64,000 bases of DNA from CAWFPR01 sp963817635 (GTDB lineage: Bacteria; Acidobacteriota; Vicinamibacteria; Vicinamibacterales; 2-12-FULL-66-21). Position numbers and translations under genes: made by a program. The stretch lies in contig CAWFPR010000016.1 of NCBI GenBank assembly GCA_963817635.1, forward strand, positions 124,001 to 188,000, written 5' to 3'. The notes under the pieces were generated by a model. That model was not told the origin of the DNA. It was given only the letters and a program-made list of their open reading frames with translations, and searched no databases. This document shows positions 17,855 to 26,189 of this stretch, one piece after another (position 1 is the stretch's first letter; each line of letters starts with the position of its first letter).

Positions 17855-18541
17855 TTACAGGAACGTGGCAATGTCCTCCAGCGGTTTCCTGCCGATCGCC
17901 GGGACGGTCGCGTTGGCGGACGGGTAGCCGACGACCAGCAGGAGGAACGGACGCTCGCGGGCGGGCCGGGCGAGGATGGTGTTCAGGAATCCCATCGGGC
18001 TCGGGGTGTGTGTCAGCGAGGCGAGGCCGGCGTGGTGGACGGCGGCGATCAGGAGACCGGTCGCGATGCCGACCGACTCCTGGGCATAGTAGTGCTTGAC
18101 CTTCCGGCCGTCCGGCAGTTCGCCGTACGACTCGGCAAAAATGGCGATCAGGTACGGCGCCGTCTCGAGAAACGGCTTGTGCTCGTCTGTGCCGAGCGGG
18201 GCGAGGGCATCGAGCCACTCCGGCGGGGCCTTGTGCCGGTAGAACTCGTGCTCCTCCTTCTCCGCCTCGATCCGGATCCGGCGCTTGATCGCGGGATCGG
18301 AGACGACCACGAAGTGCCACGGCTGCATGTTCGCGCCGCTCGGCGCCGAGCCGGCCGCGCGAACGCACGCGTCGATGATCGCGCGCGGCACGGGACGGTT
18401 CGAAAAGTCGCGCACCGTCCGCCTCCGCTTGATCTCGTCGTAAAAGGCGGCCGCCCGGCGGGTCATTTCGTCGACCGGGTATTCGGTGTAGCCGGGCAGC
18501 GGTATGAACTCGGGGTGTTTCGTCATCGACTCGTCCAGCAA
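17855..18541 (-). CDS. nitroreductase-family flavoprotein
   Basis: About 225 residues with the FMN-binding nitroreductase fold. RRRTVRDFSNRPVP is the N-terminal phosphate-binding arginine cluster, GSAPSGANMQPWHFVVV is the family signature, and ESVGIATGLLIAAVHHAGLA is the core helix. The layout resembles the iodotyrosine-deiodinase/BluB subgroup; substrate is unknown. ATG 18526 (MTKHPEF) is an alternative start to 18541. Confidence 0.85.
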   Translation of the reverse strand: MLDESMTKHPEFIPLPGYTEYPVDEMTRRAAAFYDEIKRRRTVRDFSNRPVPRAIIDACVRAAGSAPSGANMQPWHFVVVSDPAIKRRIRIEAEKEEHEFYRHKAPPEWLDALAPLGTDEHKPFLETAPYLIAIFAESYGELPDGRKVKHYYAQESVGIATGLLIAAVHHAGLASLTHTPSPMGFLNTILARPARERPFLLLVVGYPSANATVPAIGRKPLEDIATFL

Positions 18542-18611
18542 TCCTACAACGAGGAATGCCGTTCGGCACGCGCGGCGATACCCGGCCTTCGCGGCGCGCC
18601 CGAAGCCGAGT

Positions 18612-19010
18612 TCAGCGGCGCTTCCTGACCGGAGGGGTGATCTGCGGCTCGCGCAGGCGATAGCCGCTCGGAACGGTGAACGCGTCCGCGGCGCCGCTCT
18701 TGTCCTTCGGCTTCGGGGACACGAGCGACCATCCGCCCCGGATCGTCGTGGAATTGCAATACGTCTTCACGCACCGCACGTCGTTGAGGCAGCCGAGGAT
18801 CACCTGGCAGGCCTCCACCTCCGTCTGCTTCGCGGCGGGCGTCACCTTCTCGGTGCACGCACCGGCATACTGCGGATTGGCGAACGTGCAGGAAACCGGC
18901 CCCGGGGCCTTGCGTTCGCGCTGGCCCGGCCCGGCCTCATCCGCCACGAGCCGCGGCGACGCCAGCCCCAGCACCGCACACGCGAATACCGCGAGCGACG
19001 CGCTCTTCAT
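18612..19010 (-). CDS. small secreted Cys-containing protein
   Basis: The 132-residue protein has a signal peptide (MKSASLAVFACAVLGLASPR) and six cysteines in the mature part (VSCTF, GACTEK, EACQVILGC, VRCVKTYC), which suggests disulfide bonds outside the cytoplasm. I do not recognise a family. It stands alone between the nitroreductase gene and a word repeat. Confidence 0.6.
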   Translation of the reverse strand: MKSASLAVFACAVLGLASPRLVADEAGPGQRERKAPGPVSCTFANPQYAGACTEKVTPAAKQTEVEACQVILGCLNDVRCVKTYCNSTTIRGGWSLVSPKPKDKSGAADAFTVPSGYRLREPQITPPVRKRR

Positions 19011-19082
19011 CAGCGTACCTCCGCCTTTCGGAAAAGGCAGACGAGCGGCCTAGCCTAGCAGGACGGCTGAAAAAACCATCCT

Positions 19083-19160
19083 GATGGTAAACGGCAAATG
19101 GAAAATGAAAGAACACGGTTCTTTTTCCATTTACCTTTTCCCATATTCCATCAGGCCGGC
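19083..19160. repeat. inverted CAAATGGAAAATG word repeat
   Basis: AACGGCAAATGGAAAATGAA on the left faces TTTTTCCATTTACC and TTTTCCCATATTCCAT on the right, giving a long imperfect hairpin centred on GAACACGGTTC. It fills the gap after corA on the minus strand and could act as a terminator. The words recur at 3156-3203. Confidence 0.65.
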
Positions 19161-19177
19161 ATTTTTCAGCGGCCTGC

Positions 19178-20143
19178 TCAGATCCAGTCCCGGCGCCGGA
19201 AGTACCAGAGCATGCCGCCCGACATCGACAGCATGATGCCCATCACCCACCAGAACTGCGCATCCGGTCCGCCGGGCAGGTGCGGTAGCGGCACGTTCAT
19301 GCCGTACATGCCCGTAATGAACGTCAGCGGCATGAACAGCGTCGCGATGATCGTGAGGACCTTCATCACCGCATTCAACTGGTTCGACACGGCCGAGAGG
19401 TGCGCGTCGAGGATGCTCGTGACGCGATCCTGGAAGAACATCGACTCGTCCGCCAGCCGCACGAGATGATCGTGCACGTCGCGAAAGCGATAGGCGAGCG
19501 CTTCGGTGATGAACGGAAACTCCCGGCGGGCAAGCCGTCCGACGGCATCGCGCTGCGGCAGCACGATCTGGCGCAGCGACGCGACGTCGCGCTTGAACTC
19601 GAGGATGTTCCGCACGAGCCGCGCATTCGGCCGTTCGAACACGTCGTCTTCCAGCGTATCGAGCCGGTGCGACAGCTCCTCCACCTCCGGAAGGTAGTTG
19701 TCCACCATGGTGTCGACGATTCTGTAGAGCAGGTCGCCGGGACCTTCACCGAGCACACGCTCGTTGCGGCGGCACAGGTCTTCGACCCTGCCGATCGACC
19801 GCGAGATCCCCGAATGAATGGTGACGAGATAGTTCGGGCCGAGAAAGAAGTCGACGTCGCGCGTCTTGAAGCAGTGCTCGCTGGCCTTGAAGTCGATGCC
19901 GTGCAGGATGAGATAGAGGTAGGTCCCGTAGGATTCGATTTTCGGGTGGTGCATCTCGCTGAGCGCGTCCTCCACCGCCAGTTCATGGAAGTGAAAGACG
20001 TCGGTCAGGATCTTCGCCTCGTCTGGCGTGGGCTGGTCGAGATTCACCCAGATCCAGATGTCGCTGTCGGGCTTCAGCCATGCCGCCTCCACCCGATCGA
20101 CCATGCTGGTCGCGCCGTTCTCGTGCTTGTAGACGGTGATCAC
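19178..20143 (-). CDS. corA: CorA-type magnesium/cobalt transporter
   Basis: CorA forms a pentameric inner-membrane channel for Mg2+ and Co2+. The 321-residue protein has the soluble alpha/beta N-domain, the long stalk helix, and two C-terminal membrane helices; the first ends in the diagnostic GMYGMNVPLP. A short basic tail YFRRRDWI follows. The start is a GTG at 20143. It is apparently monocistronic. Confidence 0.93.
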   Translation of the reverse strand: MITVYKHENGATSMVDRVEAAWLKPDSDIWIWVNLDQPTPDEAKILTDVFHFHELAVEDALSEMHHPKIESYGTYLYLILHGIDFKASEHCFKTRDVDFFLGPNYLVTIHSGISRSIGRVEDLCRRNERVLGEGPGDLLYRIVDTMVDNYLPEVEELSHRLDTLEDDVFERPNARLVRNILEFKRDVASLRQIVLPQRDAVGRLARREFPFITEALAYRFRDVHDHLVRLADESMFFQDRVTSILDAHLSAVSNQLNAVMKVLTIIATLFMPLTFITGMYGMNVPLPHLPGGPDAQFWWVMGIMLSMSGGMLWYFRRRDWI

Positions 20144-20331
20144 GCGTGTGCACCACGGCCCGCCGCTGGAGCCATCGCGCTGATTCTACTGTAAACGGAC
20201 AGTGCCAACGCCGCGTACCGGATCCCCCACGCCGGCCGGACCCAGACGGGCACGACCACCGCGGCGTGAACCAGCCCGAAGAGCGCCACGCCCGAAAGAC
20301 CGGTAGCGGATGACTGACGCACCGGGTGGCG

Positions 20332-20544
20332 CTACGGCTGATCGTCGAGCGTGAAACCGATCTTTACCGTGACCTGCCAGTGAGCGACCTGCCCGTCGTC
20401 GATGTGCCCGCGCGTTTCCACGATCTCGAACCATCGCATGTTGTGCACGGTCTTGCCGGCCCTGGCGATCGCGGCCCGCACCGCATCGTCCGTGCCCGTC
20501 GTGGACGAGCCGACCAGTTCGATGAACTTGTAGATATGGCTCAC
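20332..20544 (-). CDS. dodecin
   Basis: The 70-residue protein MSHIYKFIELVGSSTTGTDD matches dodecin, a small dodecameric flavin-binding and flavin-buffering protein. W39 in HNMRWFEI and Gln in VAHWQVTVKIGF correspond to flavin-stacking and -binding positions. Length is exactly that of the family. It lies between corA and the cyclase gene on the same strand with gaps too large for tight coupling. Confidence 0.92.
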   Translation of the reverse strand: MSHIYKFIELVGSSTTGTDDAVRAAIARAGKTVHNMRWFEIVETRGHIDDGQVAHWQVTVKIGFTLDDQP

Positions 20545-20798
20545 GTAGTCCTCCGTAGCGCCGCATTGCCGCGGCAGATTTCCTTCGATGATCGCGGTGT
20601 GGGATGGAATGCCCTCGCACCTGCCACAGCGCCCGCTGACACCAATGCTGGAGCCGGGTTGGCGACCGGGTCTCGAGCGCCTACGCTATCAGAAATAACT
20701 CAGCCATGCATCGCTCCGGCGCTGCTTCACACGCGCGAACCGGGCACAGAGCGGATAGAGGAACGGTGTGATTGTCTTCGCCACTGGGGCTCTCCCGG

Positions 20799-21584
20799 CT
20801 ATGTTGCCTGGGCTGGTGCGATCGCGAGCACGCGCAGCGGACTGCCGCTGCCCCTGACTATCTTGAGCGGCGCCGCGATGACGATCGCGCCGACGGGCGG
20901 AAGCTGGTCGAGATTCGTCAGGCTCGCGAGACCGAACTTGCCTGAGCCGTGCATGGTCGCATGGTTGGGAAATGGAGGGTTGAACGTGCCGGCCTGCCCC
21001 GCGTCCGTCCCGACCGTCTCGACGCCGACGCCGAGGATGTCCCGCTCCCGCGCCAGCAACTCGGATGCGGTCTGGTGGAATCCGGGAGTGTGCGGTCCAT
21101 CGGCGGCGACGTTCAGAAAGGCGTCCGGGTCCGAACGCCGGCTCCAGCCCGTCCGCAGCAGCACCCAGGCGCCCGCCGGGATCTTCCCGTGCGCCGCCTC
21201 CCACGCGAGAATGTGCGACGGCATCAGCAGGAAGTCCAAATTCCGTGCGACCTCGGCGGTCACGTCAATCACGCACGCAGGTCCCACGAATCGGCGCACC
21301 GGAATCGTGTCGCACGCGTTGTCCGCCAGATCCCGTCCGGTGATCCAGTGGACCGGCGCGTCGAAGTGCGTCCCGGTGTGCTCTCCCATCCGGATGGTGT
21401 TCCAGTACCAGCCCGGTCCCTTCTCGTCGTACTGCGAGATGACGTCGAGCGACACGCCAGGCGACGAGGCGAAAACCGGCGGGAGGCCTATCACCGGCGT
21501 TGCGGGTCCGAGCGGCTGCGTCAGGTCCACGATCTTCAACGTTCCGGCGCCAAGCTCGGCGACCAACTGGTTCAGGACGGACAT
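20799..21584 (-). CDS. cyclase-family metal-dependent hydrolase (kynurenine-formamidase-like)
   Basis: The 261-residue protein has the cyclase signature HTGTHFDAPVHW, whose His and Asp residues bind the metal, and the family's LTQPLGPATPVIGLPP start. Members include kynurenine formamidase (KynB) and isatin hydrolase; the substrate is not determinable. ATG 21584 was chosen for the preceding GGAGGGG ribosome-binding sequence. A 31-codon frame just downstream (VAKTITPFLYPLC...) is not supported well enough to annotate. Confidence 0.85.
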   Translation of the reverse strand: MSVLNQLVAELGAGTLKIVDLTQPLGPATPVIGLPPVFASSPGVSLDVISQYDEKGPGWYWNTIRMGEHTGTHFDAPVHWITGRDLADNACDTIPVRRFVGPACVIDVTAEVARNLDFLLMPSHILAWEAAHGKIPAGAWVLLRTGWSRRSDPDAFLNVAADGPHTPGFHQTASELLARERDILGVGVETVGTDAGQAGTFNPPFPNHATMHGSGKFGLASLTNLDQLPPVGAIVIAAPLKIVRGSGSPLRVLAIAPAQAT

Positions 21585-21762
21585 GACGACCCCTCCGAGG
21601 CGCGGCCCTCGACAGGCCGGGCGAATTGGTAGCTGTTTTCCAGCAGCGACAGGTCGGTTCGTGTAGCGATGGTCTCGGGCGGCGCGGACACGAACCGGAC
21701 GCCGGCGTCGGTGAATCCGCGTGAGACCATGCTGGCGCGGTGCGTGGAGACGGGCACGGGAA

Positions 21763-22356
21763 CTAATATAAGCCGGGATCCGCGTCCGGGCCGTCGGCTT
21801 CTTTCGCAGCGGCCGAACGCGGCGGCCCGTCGGGCCTGTCGGCTGACGCCTCCGGGGATCCGGCGAACTCGCCAAAGATAAACAATGCGGCGCCCAGCAT
21901 GATCGCGACGTCGGCAACGTTGAACACGCCCGTGCGGACGGACCCGATACCGACGTTGAGGAAATCGACCACGGTCCCGTTGACGAGGCGGTCGATCCAG
22001 TTCGACGCGCCGCCTGCCACGAACAGCGAGAGCCCGAGCGCGGGCCATCCGGACAGTCGGCGCCGAAAGGCCAGCACGATGAGCCCGAGCAGCGTCAGCC
22101 CGGTCGCGACGGTAAAAATCGCCACGCGCGCACCGGGCGGCAGGCTGGCACCAAGGCTCAGGAATCCGCCGGCATTTTCCGCGTAGCCCAGCCGGACCGT
22201 GTCCGCCAGGAACGAACGGCCCGGCACGCCGGCGAGCGTCGTCGTCGCGACGTGTTTGGTCAGGCGATCGCATCCGATGGTCGCGAGCACCGCGACCAGC
22301 AGCATGAGCCAGCCGGCCCGAACGATCGCGTGAGTCATCGCATAATGCAGCCGCAT
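21763..22356 (-). CDS. lspA: lipoprotein signal peptidase II
   Basis: LspA removes signal peptides from prolipoproteins in the inner membrane. About 197 residues include four predicted membrane helices. The catalytic aspartates are in NWIDRLVNGTVVDFLNVG and FNVADVAIMLG. A hydrophilic C-terminal tail rich in Pro/Ala/Asp extends past the usual end. AGGAGG precedes ATG 22356; ATG 22338 is an alternative. Lipoproteins in the neighbouring cassette array would depend on this enzyme. Confidence 0.9.
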   Translation of the reverse strand: MRLHYAMTHAIVRAGWLMLLVAVLATIGCDRLTKHVATTTLAGVPGRSFLADTVRLGYAENAGGFLSLGASLPPGARVAIFTVATGLTLLGLIVLAFRRRLSGWPALGLSLFVAGGASNWIDRLVNGTVVDFLNVGIGSVRTGVFNVADVAIMLGAALFIFGEFAGSPEASADRPDGPPRSAAAKEADGPDADPGLY

Positions 22357-22397
22357 CCGCCCTCCTGACTCACTCGACTGACCCACGTCATTTCCGA

Positions 22398-22823
22398 CTA
22401 GAGGATCCTGCGGCAACCCGGGCGGCAGCGGCACGGGATCGCCGCGATGCCTTCCGTGTTGTAGTCGTAGGTCAGCTCCTCGCTCCTGCGGATGTCGCGC
22501 GAGGCCAGGATCCAGATCGTGTGGCCGACGATATCGACGTAGCAATTGGGGTGGCAGGCGTGATTGATGTAGCGCGCGATGTTCCCGCCGACGCCTGCGT
22601 CCCGCGCCCAGCGCGTGTTGATGTTGAAGAGCCAGATGCGGTGACGCGGCAGGTACCGGGCTTCCCGGCGCCAAGCCTCGACCTGCGAAATCAGCTCCCC
22701 CTTGTACTCGACGATGCGCGTGTCTTCCGTGATGGCCTGAGCCGTATAGACGCCCCAGCCGGCGATGCGCGAGCGGCGGCGAACGATGCGGGGACGATCG
22801 GTCACCGGCGTATTTGACCACAT
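22398..22823 (-). CDS. SET-domain protein lysine methyltransferase
   Basis: The 141-residue protein is almost entirely a SET domain. Visible motifs are SRIAGWGVYTAQAI (SAM-binding N-terminal part), RYINHACHPNCYVDIVG (the N-H-x-C-x-P-N pseudoknot), and EELTYDYN (catalytic tyrosine), followed by a post-SET-like IPCRCRPGC. SET proteins are common in eukaryotes and sporadic in bacteria, where targets are largely unknown. The gene lies 41 bases upstream of lspA on the same strand. Confidence 0.85.
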   Translation of the reverse strand: MWSNTPVTDRPRIVRRRSRIAGWGVYTAQAITEDTRIVEYKGELISQVEAWRREARYLPRHRIWLFNINTRWARDAGVGGNIARYINHACHPNCYVDIVGHTIWILASRDIRRSEELTYDYNTEGIAAIPCRCRPGCRRIL

Positions 22824-22858
22824 CCGCGTGCGCCGGCGCCCGGGCGGGCTTCAGGCAG

Positions 22859-23363
22859 CTATGACACGACTTTCATCGCTGGAGCCAGGCCCAGTGACTG
22901 AAGCACGACCGTCACCACGATCAGGCCAATGACCGCTGCCGCCACGACCGCCCAGATCCGCATCAGTGACGCGCGGCTGGCCGCGGCGCCGAGCACCGCG
23001 CCCGCCATGCCCAACTCGATCGTCTGGCCGAACCACCATCCGGCCAGCAGGGGAACCGACGCGGTGCTGATGGAGTAGAGCCCGACGGTCAGCGCGCCCC
23101 ACACCACTGCGCCGGCACCGGCTCCATGTCGAAAGCCAGCGATCGCCCCTCGCACATCGAGCCGTCGAAGGAACCAGGTACAAGGCCAGCGTGAGGCCCA
23201 GGAATGCCAGGTAGCCAAACGGAATGCGCCTGAAGGCCTCCTGCGGAGCCAGGAGAAACGGGCTCGGCACGATGTAAACACGCGCGAGCAGCCCAGCGTG
23301 GAGGAACAGGTCGAAGCCCACGGACAGCACCCAGGCCGCCGCGACGGACGATGTCATCCGCAT
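22859..23363 (-). CDS. four-helix membrane protein, frameshifted
   Basis: The first frame from 23363 reads MRMTSSVAAAWVLSVGFDLF and LAFLGLTLALYLVP. After a break near 23165 the second frame reads AVVWGALTVGLYSISTASVP and VVAAAVIGLIVVTVV. Joined, they make about 165 residues with four membrane segments. I do not recognise the family. The break is probably a one-base indel. Confidence 0.5.
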
Positions 23364-23587
23364 GTCTTAGTCTAGGCCTTTCGCGATCGCCGTCCTGCTG
23401 TGGACGGCGCGGCTCGCCGGGCACCCGGCTCCCTTCAGCTACATGGATCTGCGGCTGCAGCCATAGGCCGCGTCGCCCGCCATCAGGAAGAACAGCACGT
23501 CGGCATCGGTGGCATCCAGTTCCAGGGCCCTGGTTTAGTGATGATCTCGTCGGTCAGGCCGTCGCTGAAGAACTCGTTCTCCGGGCC
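23364..23587. other. non-coding or remnant stretch at the distal end of the array
   Basis: No attC site is visible here. One plus frame reads LWTARLAGHPAPFSYMDLRL before a stop, which could be a membrane-protein remnant. Nothing else is supported. Confidence 0.3.
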
Positions 23588-23911
23588 TCATCCACTCGGT
23601 CGATTCGTCCCGCAGTGCCAGCAGTGCGTGAATTGGGGTTCGAGGCGTTCCCCGCAACGGGCACAAAACCACGTCACCGGTTCGCTGTCTCCGATTGCTT
23701 CACGGCCATAACCTGACAGAACCACCCGCGCTGCCGGCGCATCGCTTTCGTCCACCCACACTGATGGAAGCGTGTCCGGCGTCATCGGGGCCGCGCCCCG
23801 CGCGCCGAACAGGCTCTCGCCCTGCACCTCGGCGGAAATGCCGTTCGCTTCCAGCAGACCTCTGACGAGATGTGCTTCAGTGGGATGCTGAGCGACGAAG
23901 ATCTGTTTCAC
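23588..23911 (-). CDS. DUF2007-like protein with C-terminal zinc ribbon
   Basis: The 107-residue protein begins VKQIFVAQHPTEAHLVRGLL, the DUF2007 (putative signal-transducing) pattern, then a zinc ribbon CARCGERLEPQFTHCWHCG with two C-x2-C knuckles. GTG 23911 is preceded by GGGGAG located in the end of the cold-shock-like gene, only four bases upstream, so the pair is co-translated. Function is unknown. Confidence 0.75.
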   Translation of the reverse strand: MKQIFVAQHPTEAHLVRGLLEANGISAEVQGESLFGARGAAPMTPDTLPSVWVDESDAPAARVVLSGYGREAIGDSEPVTWFCARCGERLEPQFTHCWHCGTNRPSG

Positions 23912-23915
23912 ATCG

Positions 23916-24239
23916 CTACTCCCCACCCACACTGTCGTCGGTATTCTGAAGGCGTCGAACAGATCGAGCGACGAACTTGAAGCTCTCCTGATCGACACGG
24001 ACGTACTGCACGCCTACTGACTCGCCAGGCGCCAGTGTTCTGAATCCGCTGGCGTGGATGTGAGAAAAGTGGCACCAGATGTCCCACGGGGCCGTCTTCT
24101 CCGTCGTGATGGCCCCGTATCCCTTCTCCTCGCGCCACCATTTGACGGTGCCGACCGATTCGTCCTCGGTCCCGATGGGATCGTCGGGCAACGCTGCCGA
24201 CTCGCGAACGATTTTGTCCGGTCGCTTCCCCGTACTCAT
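23916..24239 (-). CDS. cold-shock-domain-like protein with N-terminal extension
   Basis: The 107-residue protein has a cold-shock/OB domain from about residue 28: GTVKWWREEKGYGAI corresponds to the RNP1 strand region and DIWCHFSHI to RNP2. It differs from CspA in the extra 27 N-terminal residues and the WDI insertion. It should bind single-stranded nucleic acid. It begins five bases below the last attC-like site, so it may be the terminal cassette or the first flanking gene. Confidence 0.75.
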   Translation of the reverse strand: MSTGKRPDKIVRESAALPDDPIGTEDESVGTVKWWREEKGYGAITTEKTAPWDIWCHFSHIHASGFRTLAPGESVGVQYVRVDQESFKFVARSVRRLQNTDDSVGGE

Positions 24240-24243
24240 TTTC

Positions 24244-24366
24244 TCCTAACGTTCGCGGTCTCCTGACGTTCGCGCATCACCAGCGGCGCTTCACGCTCCC
24301 ACGAGCGCCGGCACCATACGACAGCAGCCGGCACGCGCCGCTCGTCGGCTGCAGCGGCAGTCAGGC
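24244..24366 (-). repeat. attC site a (distal end of array, duplicated R' end)
   Basis: The right end GCAGCGGCAGTCAGGC and left end CCTGACGTTCGCGC pair through CGGCTGCAGCGGC-type arms. A second R'-like copy, CCTAACGTTCGCGG, lies immediately beyond at 24244-24257. The minus orientation follows from the extra base on the right arm. Confidence 0.75.
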
Positions 24367-24468
24367 GTCGCCGCTCGATTCGACAAGGGCGACGACCTGG
24401 GACACGTCGCTCGTTGTCAGCACGTTCCTGCTAACCAGAAGCCGAACGACTCCAGCGAGCCGGTGTGA
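24361..24468 (-). pseudogene. short cassette frame, C-terminal fragment only
   Basis: Between attC a and b a minus frame reads RLAGVVRLLVSRNVLTTSDV and SQVVALVESSGDA before its stop inside attC a. It has the composition of real protein but no start after attC b, so it is probably a truncated cassette gene. Confidence 0.3.
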
Positions 24469-24558
24469 GCCTGACGCCCCGCGGCTCACCAGCGCGGCGC
24501 CCCGATTCTACATGACGTCCCTGCGGCGGCCACATCCGCTGCAGCGGCATGTTGGCCG
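24469..24558 (-). repeat. attC site b (degenerate)
   Basis: Left end GCCTGACGCCCCGCGGCTCA and right end CCGCTGCAGCGGCATGTTGG C fit an attC, though the inner arms pair poorly. Confidence 0.5.
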
Positions 24559-24622
24559 GTTCGGTAGAACACCCGTGACTCGGCAAGGCCGCGGGAAACC
24601 GTTGTGGATGTCGGGGCTAAGG

Positions 24623-24967
24623 TCACTCTTGCCTGACGACATCCACCGAGATTTCCACCGCCGGAATCGCTCCTCTGTTCTCGAGCCAGTGTGTGGTGTT
24701 CCTATCCTCGGGCCAGCCCACTCCCGGCCCATAGTCCGTAGCGACTCCATTTCGATGGTCGGTGATCGTTCCTTGCAGTATGTAGACGGTGCCTGGTCTG
24801 TCTTTATGGTCGTGAATCGGGCCGAAGACGCCTCCGGGTTCGATGGTCACCATACGCATTCGAAGTTGGCGGCCTGTCATGCCCTCGATCTCAGGGCCAA
24901 GGTCAACCGTTGCGAGTAACTTCACCGCAACACCTTTTGTCTCAGGCGCCACCCGTTCGTTGCTCAT
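24623..24967 (-). CDS. cupin-domain protein (cassette gene)
   Basis: The 114-residue protein is a single cupin barrel. PGGVFGPIHDHKDRPGTVYI supplies the first metal-binding motif (His, His, and an acidic position) and NTTHWLENRGAIPAVEISVD the second His. Substrate is unknown. The start overlaps the end of the upstream membrane-protein gene by 26 bases, so both belong to one cassette ending in attC b. Confidence 0.8.
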   Translation of the reverse strand: MSNERVAPETKGVAVKLLATVDLGPEIEGMTGRQLRMRMVTIEPGGVFGPIHDHKDRPGTVYILQGTITDHRNGVATDYGPGVGWPEDRNTTHWLENRGAIPAVEISVDVVRQE

Positions 24968-25385
24968 CGTGCTCTCCTTTCTGTACTTCCAGGGCCGACC
25001 GGCCAGAGCCGAGGACTGCCGACAAGACCGCCGCCACGCTCAACACGCCGGCAGCTGGCACGTAGGCGCCCCCTATGGAGAAACCGCTGACGAACGTGAC
25101 AACAGCAAACAGGAGTGCCAGACCACCGAGTCCCGTTCGGACGCCCCGCCACGCCGCCCAAGTCGCGAGAATCGCGATGACGACTGGAAGAATCAACGGA
25201 AGAGCGCCGAAAGGCGAAATCTCTGAGAAGGCGAGATGACTAACCACCTGCCGGCCGGGCTGTCCCGGCCCGCCAGTGATGCCGGAGTAACGCACCGGCG
25301 TGAACCAGATCATGAAACCCACAACCACGCACCAGACCGTACTGCCCCCAGCGAGGATGGGAGCGACCCAAGCCCTTCGTTGCAT
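24942..25385 (-). CDS. four-helix membrane protein (cassette gene)
   Basis: The 147-residue protein has predicted membrane segments at about residues 10-29, 60-78, 86-101 and 105-125 and a charged tail. I do not recognise the family. Overlap with the cupin gene suggests translational coupling. Confidence 0.6.
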   Translation of the reverse strand: MQRRAWVAPILAGGSTVWCVVVGFMIWFTPVRYSGITGGPGQPGRQVVSHLAFSEISPFGALPLILPVVIAILATWAAWRGVRTGLGGLALLFAVVTFVSGFSIGGAYVPAAGVLSVAAVLSAVLGSGRSALEVQKGEHDEQRTGGA

Positions 25386-25414
25386 AGAAGAACCTTTCCG
25401 GAACGCACAACGCC

Positions 25415-25504
25415 CTATCGCTCACTTGCCCACCTTGGGAACAACGCCGTCCAGAAGATCACAACCGCCGCAATGCCGGCAACCCCTGCCACTCTTGCAT
25501 TCAT
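25415..25504 (-). CDS. 29-residue putative membrane peptide (cassette gene)
   Basis: The frame MNARVAGVAGIAAVVIFWTA then LFPRWASER is one hydrophobic helix with a basic end. GAGG lies nine bases before the ATG. It starts shortly after attC c in the cassette orientation, as cassette genes do, and precedes the membrane-protein gene. Being so short, it may be chance. Confidence 0.4.
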   Translation of the reverse strand: MNARVAGVAGIAAVVIFWTALFPRWASER

Positions 25505-25527
25505 CAGTCATCGCCTCGATCACGTCT

Positions 25528-25596
25528 GCATAACGATCCGCGCGTCAGCGCCGCCACTTCACGGTCGCACCGACCGGCGGCCGCTGCATGTTAGCC
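25528..25596 (-). repeat. attC site c
   Basis: Ends GCATAAC and GTTAGCC enclose short arms GCGTCAGCGCCGCC and GGCGGCCGCTGCAT. It is one of the shorter sites in the array; arm asymmetry weakly favours minus orientation. Confidence 0.65.
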
Positions 25597-25618
25597 AGCT
25601 GTCGTCATTTTGGACGAG

Positions 25619-26182
25619 TTATTGACGGCTGGCGTAGTACTCGTTCGTCTCGTCTCGCGCGCGGACGAACGCGGCCCCCATCTGACGCTCTTCAATCATG
25701 GCCGCCAGCTGTCTCACCGACTGACGACCCCACGTATCACTGCTGTTGACCTGAACAGCCGTGTCATCCACAAGTAACTCGACTCTGAGACGGTCGGCCG
25801 CGGTCGGGGCAAGGAGCAGGAGACCGGCAAAGGCGTATAGGCGTGCGACGGGCGACGCAGCGTCGGCCACGGCCCCAAAGCGCTCGGCGGCGTCTGGCTG
25901 CTCGACGAGAACGTTGAAGGCTTGTACCTGTCGCTTCGGTGGCATTCCTCCGAATGAGAACACTCGAGTCCGTCGCAACACCGCCTCCGCGTCCGAAAGT
26001 GGCAGCGGGGTCGGAAATCGACCGAAGGCGTAGTCACCTCTTCCGGGAGGAGCGGGCACGGGCCGCTCACTCAGGCCGGGCGGGGGTGGCGGTGGAAGTG
26101 GCTCGCTTGTAGAGCACGCCGCGAGGAGAAGCCCTCCCACGAAGACGACGGCAAGCCCTCGGACACAACTGCATCGCATCAT
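25619..26182 (-). CDS. lipoprotein (cassette gene)
   Basis: The 187-residue protein has a lipoprotein signal: GLAVVFVGGLLLAACSTS, with the lipobox LAAC. A proline run follows, then a mixed helical domain containing VFSFGGMPPKRQVQAFNVLV. No family is recognised. It begins seven bases below attC d, as expected for a cassette gene. Confidence 0.7.
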   Translation of the reverse strand: MMRCSCVRGLAVVFVGGLLLAACSTSEPLPPPPPPGLSERPVPAPPGRGDYAFGRFPTPLPLSDAEAVLRRTRVFSFGGMPPKRQVQAFNVLVEQPDAAERFGAVADAASPVARLYAFAGLLLLAPTAADRLRVELLVDDTAVQVNSSDTWGRQSVRQLAAMIEERQMGAAFVRARDETNEYYASRQ

Positions 26183-26189
26183 CTTGTCT

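Noticed and set aside
20140..20322. 60-codon frame overlapping the corA start
   Set aside because: It has one hydrophobic stretch and a GTGA overlap but no recognisable family or ribosome-binding site, and a promoter-like sequence (TTGGCA ... TAGAAT) lies inside it.
20690..20790. 31-codon frame downstream of the cyclase gene (VAKTITPFLYPLC...)
   Set aside because: Too short, without a clear ribosome-binding sequence or neighbour logic.
21585..21762. Possible short gene between lspA and the cyclase (MVSRGFTDAGVRFVS...)
   Set aside because: It overlaps the cyclase start and shows no family; it is more likely leader sequence or a remnant.
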